From Novosphingobium sp. SG919 (GTDB taxonomy: Bacteria > Pseudomonadota > Alphaproteobacteria > Sphingomonadales > Sphingomonadaceae), in assembly GCF_012932495.1 (NCBI RefSeq), contig NZ_JABCNG010000005.1:372001-436000 (forward strand): a stretch of DNA of 64,000 nt. The letters are read 5' to 3'. Position 1 is the first letter of the stretch, and every line of letters begins with the position of its first letter. The translations under genes were made by a program, and so were the position numbers. The notes beneath the pieces are model-generated. The model saw only the letters and a program-made list of their open reading frames with translations, searched no databases and had not been told where the DNA came from. Below are positions 25,615 to 35,454 of this stretch, piece after piece.

Positions 25615-28128
25615 TCAAATCCGCGTCATCGCGACAATTGCGTCGACCACCTCGTTCGAGCGGTCCAGTGGCACGAATAGCCGGGTCCTATACTGAATGA
25701 CCTCGCTGAACACGCCGCGTGCCTTCAGTCGCTCGCGATCTTCAGGCCGATAGTTGCGGATTTCGAGACGACGGGTGCCGTTGACCAGCGCCGTCGCCAG
25801 CATCGCGCCACCAAGGCCGGGTATGGCGATGCCGGATCCCGTCTGTGCGGCCGCTATCATTTCAGTGGCCGTAAGGTCGACCGTCCCATCGAGACCGAAC
25901 GCCGACTGCAAGTCCGCCATGGCCTCTGCCGGGATCAACCGGCCGAGGATCGAGGTACCCTCGCCGTCATCGATCCGCCAGACGCGAACGTCGTCCTGCG
26001 GAAGCCGGTGCCAGACGGGCAGCAGAAGGCCGGTCGCGACATTGACGATCTCGATCTCGACCTTCGCTTCGGCCTCGCTCGCCTCTGTTTCCCAGAGCTT
26101 TTGAAATTGATCGCGGTCGATGTCCTTCCAAAGGCTCGCCCACATCGCGATCTCCTGCATGCGGGTTGCGCCGGTGGGGCGCACAAGCTGGCACATCGAG
26201 ATGATCCGGCCTTCCTCGTCGGTGATCGACCAGGACGGTACCTTGAGCGCCACGCGCTTCGACCGGCTGTCGTAGAGATAGGCGATCTCGCTCGTGCCCT
26301 CCCAGATCTGCATCAGCCGCTTCCAGTGCATGACGCGAGGACGCAGATGGAGTTCGAGCCTGAGCAGTTTCGTCTCGGCGCCAGTCACCGGGTCGGTGCG
26401 AAGCGTCTGTTCGGATCGTACGATAACCTGTTCGGCGCGGATCGTCTCCACGCCCACATCGAGCGTTCCGGCTTCGCGCGCGGCGTCGACGCGTGCCTGG
26501 ATGAGACCCATATATTCGTCGAAGATCGCGTTCTGCGTGGCGATCCGCAGCGCCAGAATCCGATTGAGCCAACGCTGGATCGGCGGGAGCTTGTCGAGCA
26601 GCGTGCCGTCGTCGTCGATGAGCTTGAGCCCGGTCATCGACTGGAAGTCGGCCAGCGTGACGCTCGCAAGCTTCTTACCATGCAACAGGTGGTACCATTG
26701 CGTCAGCGCCTCGCGCGCATAGTCGCTCTCCAGATTGTCCGCCGGATCGAACATGTTCTGGCCGCCGGTCTGGCGCTGGCCGCGCGTCAAGGCGCCGAGG
26801 CTGTCGAGCCGGCGGGCGATCGTCGAGATGAAGCGGCGCTCGCCCTTGCAGTCCGTTGTCACGGGGCGGAACACCGGCGGCGCGCTCTGGTTGGTGCGAT
26901 GCGTGCGCCCCAGGCCCTGGATCGCGACATCGGCGCGCCAGCCCGGCTCCAGCAGGAAGTGGATGCGTCGCTTGTCAGCCGTCCGACACCCGAGGTCGGC
27001 GTGATAGGATCGTCCGGTGCCGCCCGCGTCCGAGAAGACCAGGATCGGCTTTTGCCCATCCATGAAGGCCTGTGTCTCGGCGAGGTTGGCGCGTGCCCCA
27101 CGATGTTCGAGCTTCTGGCAACCATCATTGCCGATGACGATGCGGCGCGAGCGCCCGGTCACTTCGGCGACCTTTGCCGTGCCGAAATGAGCGATCAGCG
27201 CATCGAGGGCAGCAGGAACCGGCGGCATCGCGCAGAGCTCCTCGATCAAAGCGTCGCGCCTGGCGATGGCTTCGGCGCACTGGACCATGTTTCCGTCCTC
27301 GTCGCGCATGGGCTCCGACCGAAGGGATCCGTCGCTGGTCGCGAACACACGCATCTGCTGGGTCGGGAAGGCGCTCTTGAGGTAATCGATCATCGTGGCG
27401 CGGGGAGAAAGCTCCAAATCCAGATGCGCCCGTTCTTCGGGCGAAAGTTCGGCGAGGCGCCGATCGAGGATCGCTTCGGATGTGCTGACGAGCTGCACCA
27501 CCGCGACATTGCCGGCGGCGATTTCGGTCTCGATGGCCTGGAAGAAGGTCGGCATCTTCATCGAGATCAGGAGGGCGGACCAGAAGCGCTGCTTGGAGCT
27601 CTCGAACCGGCTGAGCGCCGAGCCCTTGGCCATGGCATTGAGCGTGCGGCCGGATGCGGGATCGACGATATTGGCGGCCTCAAGCGCGGCGGCGACGCCC
27701 GCATGGATCACGGCCCATGCATCGGCATAGGCATCGTAGATCGCTATCTGGTCGGGAGTGAGCTTATGCTCGAGCGGGTCATATTCGACGCCGGCGAAGC
27801 TGAGGGCGCGAGCGGTATAGAGGCCCATCGCCTTGGTATCGCGCGCCACGATCTCCATCGCGGCGATGCCGCCTTCCTCCATTGCGGCGAGGAATGCGTC
27901 GCGGTCCTGAAACGCGGTGCCCGGACCCCACAGGCCTAGCCGCGCCGTATAGCTCAGGTTTTCGGGCTTGGTGGCGCCCGTTGCCGAGACATAGATCACC
28001 CGGGCGCGCGGCAATGCGTTCTGCAGGCGGACACCGGCCAGTCCCTGCTCGGAGCCTTTTGCCACGCCGAATTCGGTCTCGGTGCCCGCGGCGTTGCCGA
28101 GCGCATGGGACTCATCGAGCAGGATCAC
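25615..28128 (-). pseudogene. Strawberry-notch family helicase, N-terminally truncated
   Basis: The open frame of 837 codons begins at a GTG directly on ILLDESHALGN, the DExH (Walker B) box of the strawberry-notch NTPase domain. Everything normally N-terminal to that box, including Walker A, is missing. The rest is intact: VIYVSATGATKPENLSYTAR, then the helicase C half with ILVFSDAGGTGRSYHADLG and IQGLGRTHRTNQS (motif VI). Family members on such elements are far longer. Without Walker A the product cannot be a normal ATPase. The start codon overlaps the stop of the parB-like gene; the pair looks like a deletion joint rather than a designed coupling. Confidence 0.75.
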
Positions 28129-28913
28129 GCGACAGCGAGCTTGTCGGCGACAAGACGATTGAGGAGGTGACCGTCGATCCAGCGCTCGGTGGCCGAGTCG
28201 GAGAAGAGATCGAGATCGACCCGGCCGCCAGCCTCGATATAAGCGTCGCGTCCGACCAGCAGCGCCTTGGGATCGCTGCCGACATAGGTGTCCTCGGCGA
28301 GCTGCCGTTTGATCTCGTTGACGTTGGTCCGATAATAGCCGTCCTTAAGCAGTTCGAAGACCTCCGCCTGCCGGGTCCGGTCGCTGTTGCTGGCATAGGC
28401 CACGGCCACGTTCAGCGTGATCTCGCCGTTGCGCAGCGCCTCGAAGATCGGATCGGCGAGGTCAGCGAGGCGAAGCCGGCTGCGAACGAAACGCTCGGTG
28501 AGACCGAAGCGCTTGGCCACGTCCTCGGGCGTCTTGCCTTCGCTGTCGATGATGTCCTGAAAAGCCCGGCAAGTGTCGGCCGGGTTCATCGCAAGGTGGA
28601 AAAAATTCTCCGCAAAACTGGTTTCGATCGCGTCCTTGGCGTTGCCGAGAACCAGCACCGCGAGCTGATAGTCAGCGGCGAAGACGCCTTTCTCGATCAG
28701 ACGGTGGACAGCATCGAGCCGGCGGCCGCCCGCGATAATGCGGTAATGCCCTTTCTTGCGCGAAACCGGCACGCCGATCAGATTCTGATGCACGCCCTTG
28801 ACGGCGATGTTCGCCTCGAGCTGGGCGTCAGCAACGGGATCGCTGGTGGTGCGCACGTTGCTCGGCGACTTGGCGAGGTTCGCCGCGGGCACGAGGATAG
28901 GAAGTTGGGTCAT
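28125..28913 (-). CDS. ParB/RepB/Spo0J family protein, probably truncated at its C-terminus
   Basis: The 262-aa frame starts at an ATG preceded by CAGGAGACT. It has the ParB nuclease-like N domain (NIAVKGVHQNLIGVPV, YRIIAGGRRLDAV, ENFFHLAMNPADTCRAF) and the helix-turn-helix TPEDVAKRFGLTERFVRSRL. ParB-like proteins of large alphaproteobacterial elements usually run several hundred residues longer. Here the frame stops at DKLAVA, exactly where the helicase Walker B begins. The DNA-binding half is kept; the C-terminal part is probably lost. It may still bind DNA. Confidence 0.8.
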   Translation of the reverse strand: MTQLPILVPAANLAKSPSNVRTTSDPVADAQLEANIAVKGVHQNLIGVPVSRKKGHYRIIAGGRRLDAVHRLIEKGVFAADYQLAVLVLGNAKDAIETSFAENFFHLAMNPADTCRAFQDIIDSEGKTPEDVAKRFGLTERFVRSRLRLADLADPIFEALRNGEITLNVAVAYASNSDRTRQAEVFELLKDGYYRTNVNEIKRQLAEDTYVGSDPKALLVGRDAYIEAGGRVDLDLFSDSATERWIDGHLLNRLVADKLAVA

Positions 28914-28946
28914 GGGGATAGTCTCCTGGCGGGAACAGCCTGACCA

Positions 28947-29885
28947 TCAGGCCACTTGCCGCCACCACTCCCCCACTCCCTCCCCTCCAAGCCGGAGCAC
29001 GTCGTTCCAGTCCTTGAATCCCGGTGGCGGAAATTCGACATCGATGGTCCGACCGGCGATCGCATAGGCGTCCATCGCATGGGCCACGCCGATCTCGCCG
29101 GCGACGTCGTTGTCGGGGAAGAGGACGAGCCGGCTCACGCGACGGGGAAGCGCGATCTGGTGCAGACGCTCGCTCCCAAGCGTCGCCCAGACGGGAATGC
29201 CGAAGAGGATCATCGCCGAGAGTGCAGTCTCGACGCCCTCGGCGAGGCCCAGGACGGACGTTGCCGCCGCAAGCATGACGGCGGCGCGGTCGGGTCGGCC
29301 AAGCGTCATTCGTGGATCGGCGAGATCCCGGGCGCGCCGCGCATCGTCCCGATCGAAGAAGGTGCGCTGTATCGCTATGAAGCGCCCCTCATCATGCATG
29401 CCTCCATCGTGAAGCGCCGCGATCATGGCCGGTCTGAAGTCGACGTCGTCGCCGCTGCCGAGCGGTGTCCTGGGATGAAAGCGCAGAACGCGCGGAAGCA
29501 CAGCGATACGCCGACGCCGCAGATAGATCTCGGCGGGTGTACCGGTGATCGGCTTCGCCTCATCCCAGATGCGCAAGGCCTGTTGGCGGCGCCAACTGTC
29601 GGTCGGCACCCCGCAGGACGGCACGGACGCTTGCTCGACGCTCTGCAGCGCTTTCTCGTCGAAACGGAGGATCTCGTGGATGACGTCGCGGTTGTCGCAG
29701 CCAGCAAAGCATTTGAAGACCAGTGCGTGGTCGCCGACGCGAACCGAAAGGCTCGGGCTTCGATCCGGATGAGCTGGGCAAAGGCACATGGCGCCACCCG
29801 GCTTCCAGACGCCTCCCAGGCGCTTGACGATACCCGAGCCGATCGCCTCGAGCTCCGGATTATATCTGCTGGCGAGTTTGGCCAT
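28947..29885 (-). CDS. CHC2 zinc-finger / Toprim domain primase-like protein
   Basis: The ATG at 29885 (MAKLASRYNPELEA) is preferred; the frame runs on upstream but without a ribosome site. The 312-aa protein has a zinc ribbon (CLCPAHPDRSPSLSV then FKCFAGCD, about 33-63) and a C-terminal Toprim domain (GLAEGVETALSAMILFG, LVLFPDNDVAGE). This is the organisation of small plasmid and phage primase-like proteins (DUF7146/Toprim type) that may prime plasmid or conjugative replication. It lies 33 bp upstream of parB on the same strand. Confidence 0.85.
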   Translation of the reverse strand: MAKLASRYNPELEAIGSGIVKRLGGVWKPGGAMCLCPAHPDRSPSLSVRVGDHALVFKCFAGCDNRDVIHEILRFDEKALQSVEQASVPSCGVPTDSWRRQQALRIWDEAKPITGTPAEIYLRRRRIAVLPRVLRFHPRTPLGSGDDVDFRPAMIAALHDGGMHDEGRFIAIQRTFFDRDDARRARDLADPRMTLGRPDRAAVMLAAATSVLGLAEGVETALSAMILFGIPVWATLGSERLHQIALPRRVSRLVLFPDNDVAGEIGVAHAMDAYAIAGRTIDVEFPPPGFKDWNDVLRLGGEGVGEWWRQVA

Positions 29886-30473
29886 GGAAGTGCTCCAAAA
29901 CCTGCTTTGCCCGCACGTCGCGTTATTGGCGCGAGAAGCGCCCAACCACGAAGGAGGCAAGCATTGCGAGGGCGATCCGCTGATTGCCCAACCAGGTTCC
30001 GCCCACTCCCCTCCCTCGACTGGTGACGGCCGCCTCCCAGCAAGTTTATGCCGCCGACTAACGGACATCTTCACGCAAGCGCGCCATTTAGACGACAATT
30101 GACGGGCCCTCAGTCAGCCAATGAATGACGAAGTAAAATCCCCACAACTTCGGCCCATGCCACCTTCGGCGCCTGCACTTCTGGATGGATTATCAACACT
30201 CCAAATTGGAGTTGCGAACACGGTTCTACGGCTAAGCCTTACATCCAGCGCATCCGGCCTGCCGGATCACACCCTATAGTGGCTTCGTCCATTACCATCC
30301 AAAATGGAGCAAAGTCGGATCGGGCGATTTACACGCAAGAACTTACAAGATGAACGACGCCCCCATGGGTTTCCCTGTCGCATGAGAAAGGAGCCCGTCA
30401 TGCCCACTCGAACGAGATCGAAAGCCAGTCCGCCACGGCCTGTGGGACAATCGGCTGAGGGGAGCTCACACCA
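29886..30473. other. 588-bp intergenic region ahead of the marR-like gene
   Basis: No convincing gene was found. Short frames on either strand lack ribosome sites. The region contains two related near-palindromes (30198-30212 and 30297-30309). The 250 bases next to the primase gene are G+C-rich and uninformative. Confidence 0.5.
30198..30309. promoter_or_regulatory. Two related near-palindromic operator candidates
   Basis: ACTCCAAATTGGAGT (30198-30212) is a perfect palindrome around a central A. ATCCAAAATGGAG (30297-30309) repeats the core TCCAAA-TGGAG with one change. Both lie 165-275 bp ahead of the marR-like gene. MarR proteins bind such short palindromes, so autoregulation is plausible but not proven. 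Confidence 0.45.
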
Positions 30474-30869
30474 ATGATGGAAGGGCGGCAGGTAGCGGCA
30501 ATGCTCACGCGCTGCAGCATGATCGAAATGACAGAGCAGCTTCAGCGGCTGCGTGCCGACGAGTTCGGGAAGGAGCTTTTTACGATTCCAGCATTCGAGA
30601 TGCTGCTCGACCTCTATACCCACAGAAGCGTCCATCCGCGCTCACTGACATCGCTCACCGGCACGTCCAGTGCGTCCGAGCGAAATTCCCAGCGGATCGT
30701 CCATCGCCTAGCGGAACGGGGGTTTGTGGATCTTCACCGTGACCCATCGGACGGGCGCCGGATCATCGTCGAGCTCAGAGAAGAGACGAGCAAGATGCTC
30801 GATCGCTTCTTTGATCGGATGGTCGAAATGGCCGCAACCCCGTCGGCACGCCAATGCGATCCCAAGTGA
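30474..30869 (+). CDS. MarR-like winged-helix regulator
   Basis: The 131-aa protein has the MarR-type winged helix. FTIPAFEMLLDLYTHRS (about 37-53) is followed by the recognition region SSASERNSQRIVHRLAERG and the wing FVDLHRDPSDGRRIIVEL. The length is right for the family (about 130-150). The start is one of two adjacent ATGs (30474 or 30477). It precedes the lasso peptide receptor operon by about 280 bp in the same direction and could regulate it, but no direct link is visible. Confidence 0.75.
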   Translation: MMEGRQVAAMLTRCSMIEMTEQLQRLRADEFGKELFTIPAFEMLLDLYTHRSVHPRSLTSLTGTSSASERNSQRIVHRLAERGFVDLHRDPSDGRRIIVELREETSKMLDRFFDRMVEMAATPSARQCDPK

Positions 30870-31146
30870 CGATTTCTCTACTGCATCGCAGCGTGAAAGC
30901 ACCGGCGTTTGACCACTTGTCACATGTGAGAAATCAAGGCACATTTTCGGTGCAGTGCGGGAGAAGGCTGGGGCCCGGCTGTAGGTTTATCCTTCCAGGC
31001 ATGATGATGGGCTCATCCATCGCGGTTGAGCGCAGGCGTTGGACGATTTTGCCCGCCACCTCTGGGTGGTCCTATCATGCTGTCTATCGCTCAAAGCTGC
31101 AGATGCGCGTCGGCGCCGTCGAATCCCGTCAGGTGCGCCTGAACCC

Positions 31147-31695
31147 ATGTATCAGGCGCAGCAAAGCGAAGGCGCCTGCGCGCCGGCAACCGCCATTTAC
31201 GAGGAACGTCAGTTCGTCGCCCTGTATCATGAGGAGGCACCCAAGCTACGGTCCTTCCTGCGAAGGCGCATATGGCTCGAAGACGATCGGGACGACCTGG
31301 TGCAGGAGGCCTTCACGAGGCTGGCAGCTTCGCGGTCGGCCAGCGCGTGGAGCAATCCAGGCGCCTATCTCCAGGGGATTGTGCGGCACCTTCTGGCGGA
31401 CCGGGTGCGAAGCTGGGCCAAAAGCCAGTCTCTCGACCCTGCGTCCTGCCCAATTCCTCAGAACGTTGCCGGCCCCGATGAAGCTGCGGAGCTGAACCAG
31501 ATGCGGGAGCGCTATCGTGTCGCTATCGACGGCCTGCCGCCCAGGACAAAAGAGGTGTATTTGCTGCATAGGGTAGAAGAGTTGGGCTACAGGCAGATTG
31601 CGGAGCAACTGAGCATCAGCATCCGAACTGTGGAGTGGCATGTGGCGGAGGCCATCGTGCGGATCGGCAAGAACATCGGAAATTCCAATGGCTGA
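31147..31695 (+). CDS. ECF sigma factor (FecI-like)
   Basis: The 182-aa form from the ATG at 31147 covers the sigma domains; an upstream ATG (31039) is possible but adds only Arg-rich sequence. Region 2 reads FVALYHEEAPKLRSFLRRR and DDLVQEAFTRLAAS. Region 4 is LPPRTKEVYLLHRVEELGYR, QIAEQLSISIRTVEWHV. It overlaps the FecR gene by 8 bp, the arrangement of FecI-FecR systems, in which the receptor signals substrate arrival through FecR to the sigma factor. It presumably drives the receptor operon. Confidence 0.9.
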   Translation: MYQAQQSEGACAPATAIYEERQFVALYHEEAPKLRSFLRRRIWLEDDRDDLVQEAFTRLAASRSASAWSNPGAYLQGIVRHLLADRVRSWAKSQSLDPASCPIPQNVAGPDEAAELNQMRERYRVAIDGLPPRTKEVYLLHRVEELGYRQIAEQLSISIRTVEWHVAEAIVRIGKNIGNSNG

Positions 31696-32752
31696 CAACG
31701 AACAGCCGGACGGCTTCCCTCGAATGGATCAGTTGACGCGCGAAGGAGCGCTCTGGTTCGCCCGCATGCGTGGCCCGGACGCGGACAGTTATCGGCCCGA
31801 GTTCGAACATTGGCTGTCGCTTGGCGCTTCGCACCGTGATGCCTACGACCGCGCAGGCGAAATCTTCGCGCTTGGGCGATTTCTGGCCGCACAGAAGACA
31901 GAGATCGAGAACGAGGCCAATGACAATGAGCCTGTCGGACGAAAATGGAGATGGGTCGGCCTGGCAGCGAGCGTCCTTCTTGTTGTCGGTGCTGGCAGCT
32001 GGTTCGCGAACATTGAGATGCGCGGTTCGGCCAATCGGCCAGTGCAGGTCGCGCAGCTGGACCGCACTTCAACCACCGAACGGCAGGTCTACGATACGGT
32101 GGTCGGAGGACGCCGCGCCATTCACCTCGCTGACGGATCAGTTGTCGATCTCGACGAAGGGAGCGAACTGGCGACCAACTTCACAAACGACAGGCGCGAA
32201 TTGAAGCTCGAGCGGGGGCGCGCGCGCTTCCAGGTTGCGCATGAAGGGCGCCCATTCATCGTGCGTGCCGGCGGGGGAAGCGTTACGGCGCGGGGTACGG
32301 TGTTCGACGTCATTCTCGGCAGGGACAAGCGGGTGACCGTTCGACTGCTGCGAGGCGCTGTCGACGTTGAGCGGCCGCAGGGGGCAAAGGATGGCCGAGG
32401 CGCTCCTGCAATTGCCAGGCTGGAGCCAGGAGAGGTGCTGAGCTTCGCGGCCATCACCCCAGTGTCGCTTCCAGGGATGTCGTTGAAGAGCGGCATCGGA
32501 CCTGCGACACTTACCCCGCCACAGCCGTTGATCCGGGAATATGAGCGGACCCCATTGTCCGCCGTCGTTGCCGAAGCGAACAAGGATTCTGCCACCTCAA
32601 TCCGCCTTGGAGACCCCGGGATCGGCACGCTGAGAGTCAGCGGCCGTTTTCGCGTCGACAATGCCGATCAAGTTGCTGATCGCCTTGCGGTGCTGTTCGA
32701 CCTCGAGGTCGAACGAACCAAATCGGATGAAATCACCCTCTACAAAAAATAG
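31688..32752 (+). CDS. FecR family anti-sigma regulator
   Basis: The 354-aa protein starts at 31688 inside the sigma gene end. It has an N-terminal DUF4880-type region (DQLTREGALWFARM, about 14-27), one transmembrane helix (WVGLAASVLLVVGAGSWF, about 90-107), a periplasmic FecR domain (DGSVVDLDEGSELATNF, GRARFQVAHEGRPFIVRAG) and a C-terminal DUF4974-like part (IGTLRVSGRFRVDNADQVAD). It passes the signal from the TonB receptor to the sigma factor. The gene order sigma-fecR-receptor is the standard one. Confidence 0.92.
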   Translation: MADNEQPDGFPRMDQLTREGALWFARMRGPDADSYRPEFEHWLSLGASHRDAYDRAGEIFALGRFLAAQKTEIENEANDNEPVGRKWRWVGLAASVLLVVGAGSWFANIEMRGSANRPVQVAQLDRTSTTERQVYDTVVGGRRAIHLADGSVVDLDEGSELATNFTNDRRELKLERGRARFQVAHEGRPFIVRAGGGSVTARGTVFDVILGRDKRVTVRLLRGAVDVERPQGAKDGRGAPAIARLEPGEVLSFAAITPVSLPGMSLKSGIGPATLTPPQPLIREYERTPLSAVVAEANKDSATSIRLGDPGIGTLRVSGRFRVDNADQVADRLAVLFDLEVERTKSDEITLYKK

Positions 32753-32850
32753 CCGGAGATTCTTTTACCCCCTACCCCGTAGATTGCAGTTTTGTTGCGA
32801 TGCTCCCTGAAACTCCCGCCATTTTGTCGGGAATTTCCAAGGGGGCAAGA

Positions 32851-35454
32851 ATGGTTCAGATGCGGTCTCGGTCTCGTTTTCGTTGTGCGCTTTTGGCGGC
32901 GGTGGCGGTCGGCACGCTTACCCCACCCGCAGCTGCGCTCGCGCAGGAACAGCGTCGGGTCGAATACAAGATCGAAGCCGGCGACCTCGGCGAAGCCCTC
33001 AAAACCGTAAGCCGCCAATCTGGCAAGGAGATCATTTTCACCTCCGAGGCTGTGCTCGGCCATAAGGCGCCATCTCTGCGCGGGACCTACAGCGCCGACG
33101 AAGCGGTACGGGTGCTGATCGAAGGTTCGGGCCTTGTTGCCCACTACAGACGCGATGTCATCATTATACGCGGGCGAGCGAAGCTGTCGGCCGATCTTGA
33201 AGGTCGCTCGGCCGACGGAACCGAGATTCTCGTCACTGGTTCAAGAATCCGAGGAAGCGAGCCAGTCTCGCCGGTAGCCGTTGTCACTCGGAGCGACATC
33301 GAGAAACGCGGCATAAGCGATCTGGGTACATTCGCGCGCTCTATAGTACAGAATTACTCAGGTGGGCAAAACCCAAGCATTCCAGGCGGAGGTCAGGGCA
33401 CTTCAGAAAATGTCAGCTCATCCTCGACCCTGAACTTCCGTGGACTGGGTCCCGACGCGACACTCACGCTCTTCAATGGCCATCGCGTGGCATACGATGC
33501 GATGAGCCAGGGCGTAGATATCTCCGCCATCCCTCTCGCGGCATTAGATCGCGTCGAAGTCGTCACCGACGGGTCGTCGGCTCTCTATGGATCGGACGCC
33601 GTCGGCGGCGTCGCCAATGTCATTCTTCGCAGAGATTATGATGGCGCGACTGTGTCCGCACGGTTTGGAGGTTCAACGGACGGCGGCGACGTCGAACAGC
33701 AATATAACATTGTGACCGGCAAACGCTGGTCCGACGGTGGCATCATGGTTGCTTACGACTTCCGGCACGTAACACCAATTACAGCCAAACAGAGGTCCTA
33801 TTCACAAACCAATGATCCGACTGATACACTGCAGAGTGGTGAACGACAGAACAGCGGCGTCATTGCTGGGCATCAGAGAATAACAGATCGGCTCTCGCTT
33901 GAGTTTGACGGCCAACTGAATGACCGAAGCAGCAGGCTTTGTGTCAATTATACCGTGATGGATGGCTGCCTCGGTACGGGTGCCGACATACGTATCAACA
34001 CCCGATCCTGGACCGCCGCACCAAGCCTTAAACTTTCCCTGCCCAACCATTGGGACCTGAGGCTCAGTTCGGTCATCGGTCAAAGCCGAGCTATGCAGCT
34101 GGCGAACGTAGCTCTGGGGGGAGTGCCCTATCTGACGCAGAGAGGCATTTACACAAACCGAGTGCAATCTATCGAGGCGAGCGCGGAAGGGGCACTTTTT
34201 CCATTACCGGGAGGCAGCGCACGTCTCGCATTAGGCGGCGGCGCGCGAAGATCAAAGTTTATCCTCGATATCGCTTCCATCGACGGTGGACAGGTCGTCC
34301 CCTCCCAGTATCTCGTGAACGGAAGAACAACTTCCTTCGGTTACGCCGAGATATCGCTTCCGGTCATAGCGCCTCTGAATGACGTGCCACTCGTAAACCG
34401 CTTGAGCTTCACCGCCGCGGTCCGATATGAGAACATCACTCACGTTGGTGATGTGGCGACACCGAAGCTCGGCGCTATATTTGCACCTTCGCGCGACATC
34501 GCATTTAAGTTTAGCTGGGGCAAATCTTTCAAGGCCCCCACTCAATACCAGTCTATCCGCCCACGAAATGGCTATTCGCAGATTGGCACGACAGCATTCT
34601 TCCCCCCCAGCCCCGTTGCAGGAACTGTGCTGTACGTGTCCGGCGGCAATCCAGATCTTAAACCAGAGCGCGCCACAAATTGGACGGCCACGGCGTCCAT
34701 AACCCCATCGTTCGCAGAGGGCCTGCGAGTCGATGCGAGTTATTTTCGAATCGATTACCGCTCGCGCGCAGTCTCTCCAATACCGCAAAACTCACTCGCC
34801 TTTTCGCCTATTTATAGTGCATATGTAACCTTGAACCCAAGTCGAGACCAGGTACTGGCCGCACTCTCCGGCATATCGACGCTCTTTGATCAGGGAGGGG
34901 GCGATCCAAGGACTTCAAACGTTGTAGCGCTAGTGACAAACTACCTACAAAATGCCGCAATTCAGAAAATTAGCGGCGTCGATAGCGCCCTCGATTACAG
35001 CTTTTCTGCCGGCACCCGCGATCATTTCAACCTGCACGCCGCTGCGAGCTACCTGAAGAGCGACCAGCAACTAAGCGCGGGTCAACCGCTTGTACAACTT
35101 GCCGGTATTTTATATCGCCCCCCACATTGGCGCGCATCATCGTCAATGGAATGGCAGCACTCGAACCTTTCAATTACTGGCACTCTTTCCTATATTGGCG
35201 GCACACTCGACAATCGCGTTGCACCATACGTACGCGTGGGTGATTATAAGTCTTTCGACTTGGTTGCTGGATATGAGATCGCACCTCACGTCGGGGTTCT
35301 GTCGAACATGAAGATCTCCATTTCGGCTTTGAATTTGTTCAACGCAAAGCCAGCATATGTTCGGACAACAAGCGTCGGAGCCTACCATTACGACGCAAGC
35401 AACTACCCTATCATAGGTCGGTTCTTCGCTGCGACGATTAGCAAGAGCTTCTGA
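32851..35454 (+). CDS. TonB-dependent receptor with N-terminal signalling (STN) domain
   Basis: The ATG at 32851 follows AAGGGGGC and gives 867 aa with a signal peptide (cleavage near AAALAQ). An STN signalling domain comes first (YKIEAGDLGEALKTVSRQSG, about 36-55). A TonB box-like ILVTGSRI leads into a plug with ALDRVEVVTDGSSALYGSDA, and a 22-strand-type barrel ends in Phe. The STN domain contacts FecR to trigger gene expression. Placed between fecR and the lasso isopeptidase, it is predicted to import the lasso peptide. Codon use is visibly less G+C-rich than in the flanks. The gene overlaps the next by 1 bp. Confidence 0.92.
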   Translation: MVQMRSRSRFRCALLAAVAVGTLTPPAAALAQEQRRVEYKIEAGDLGEALKTVSRQSGKEIIFTSEAVLGHKAPSLRGTYSADEAVRVLIEGSGLVAHYRRDVIIIRGRAKLSADLEGRSADGTEILVTGSRIRGSEPVSPVAVVTRSDIEKRGISDLGTFARSIVQNYSGGQNPSIPGGGQGTSENVSSSSTLNFRGLGPDATLTLFNGHRVAYDAMSQGVDISAIPLAALDRVEVVTDGSSALYGSDAVGGVANVILRRDYDGATVSARFGGSTDGGDVEQQYNIVTGKRWSDGGIMVAYDFRHVTPITAKQRSYSQTNDPTDTLQSGERQNSGVIAGHQRITDRLSLEFDGQLNDRSSRLCVNYTVMDGCLGTGADIRINTRSWTAAPSLKLSLPNHWDLRLSSVIGQSRAMQLANVALGGVPYLTQRGIYTNRVQSIEASAEGALFPLPGGSARLALGGGARRSKFILDIASIDGGQVVPSQYLVNGRTTSFGYAEISLPVIAPLNDVPLVNRLSFTAAVRYENITHVGDVATPKLGAIFAPSRDIAFKFSWGKSFKAPTQYQSIRPRNGYSQIGTTAFFPPSPVAGTVLYVSGGNPDLKPERATNWTATASITPSFAEGLRVDASYFRIDYRSRAVSPIPQNSLAFSPIYSAYVTLNPSRDQVLAALSGISTLFDQGGGDPRTSNVVALVTNYLQNAAIQKISGVDSALDYSFSAGTRDHFNLHAAASYLKSDQQLSAGQPLVQLAGILYRPPHWRASSSMEWQHSNLSITGTLSYIGGTLDNRVAPYVRVGDYKSFDLVAGYEIAPHVGVLSNMKISISALNLFNAKPAYVRTTSVGAYHYDASNYPIIGRFFAATISKSF

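Noticed and set aside
26008..27939. 643-codon + strand open frame
   Set aside because: It is fully antisense to the strawberry-notch helicase, has Arg/His/Asp-heavy composition typical of shadow frames in G+C-rich DNA, and no recognisable motif.
28125..28128. Normal translational coupling of parB and helicase by GTGA overlap
   Set aside because: The helicase would then begin at Walker B with no Walker A, which is not a functional domain; a deletion joint explains both ends better.
30267..30635. 122-codon minus-strand frame in the 30-kb gap
   Set aside because: Overlaps the MarR gene start, has no ribosome site and no family resemblance.
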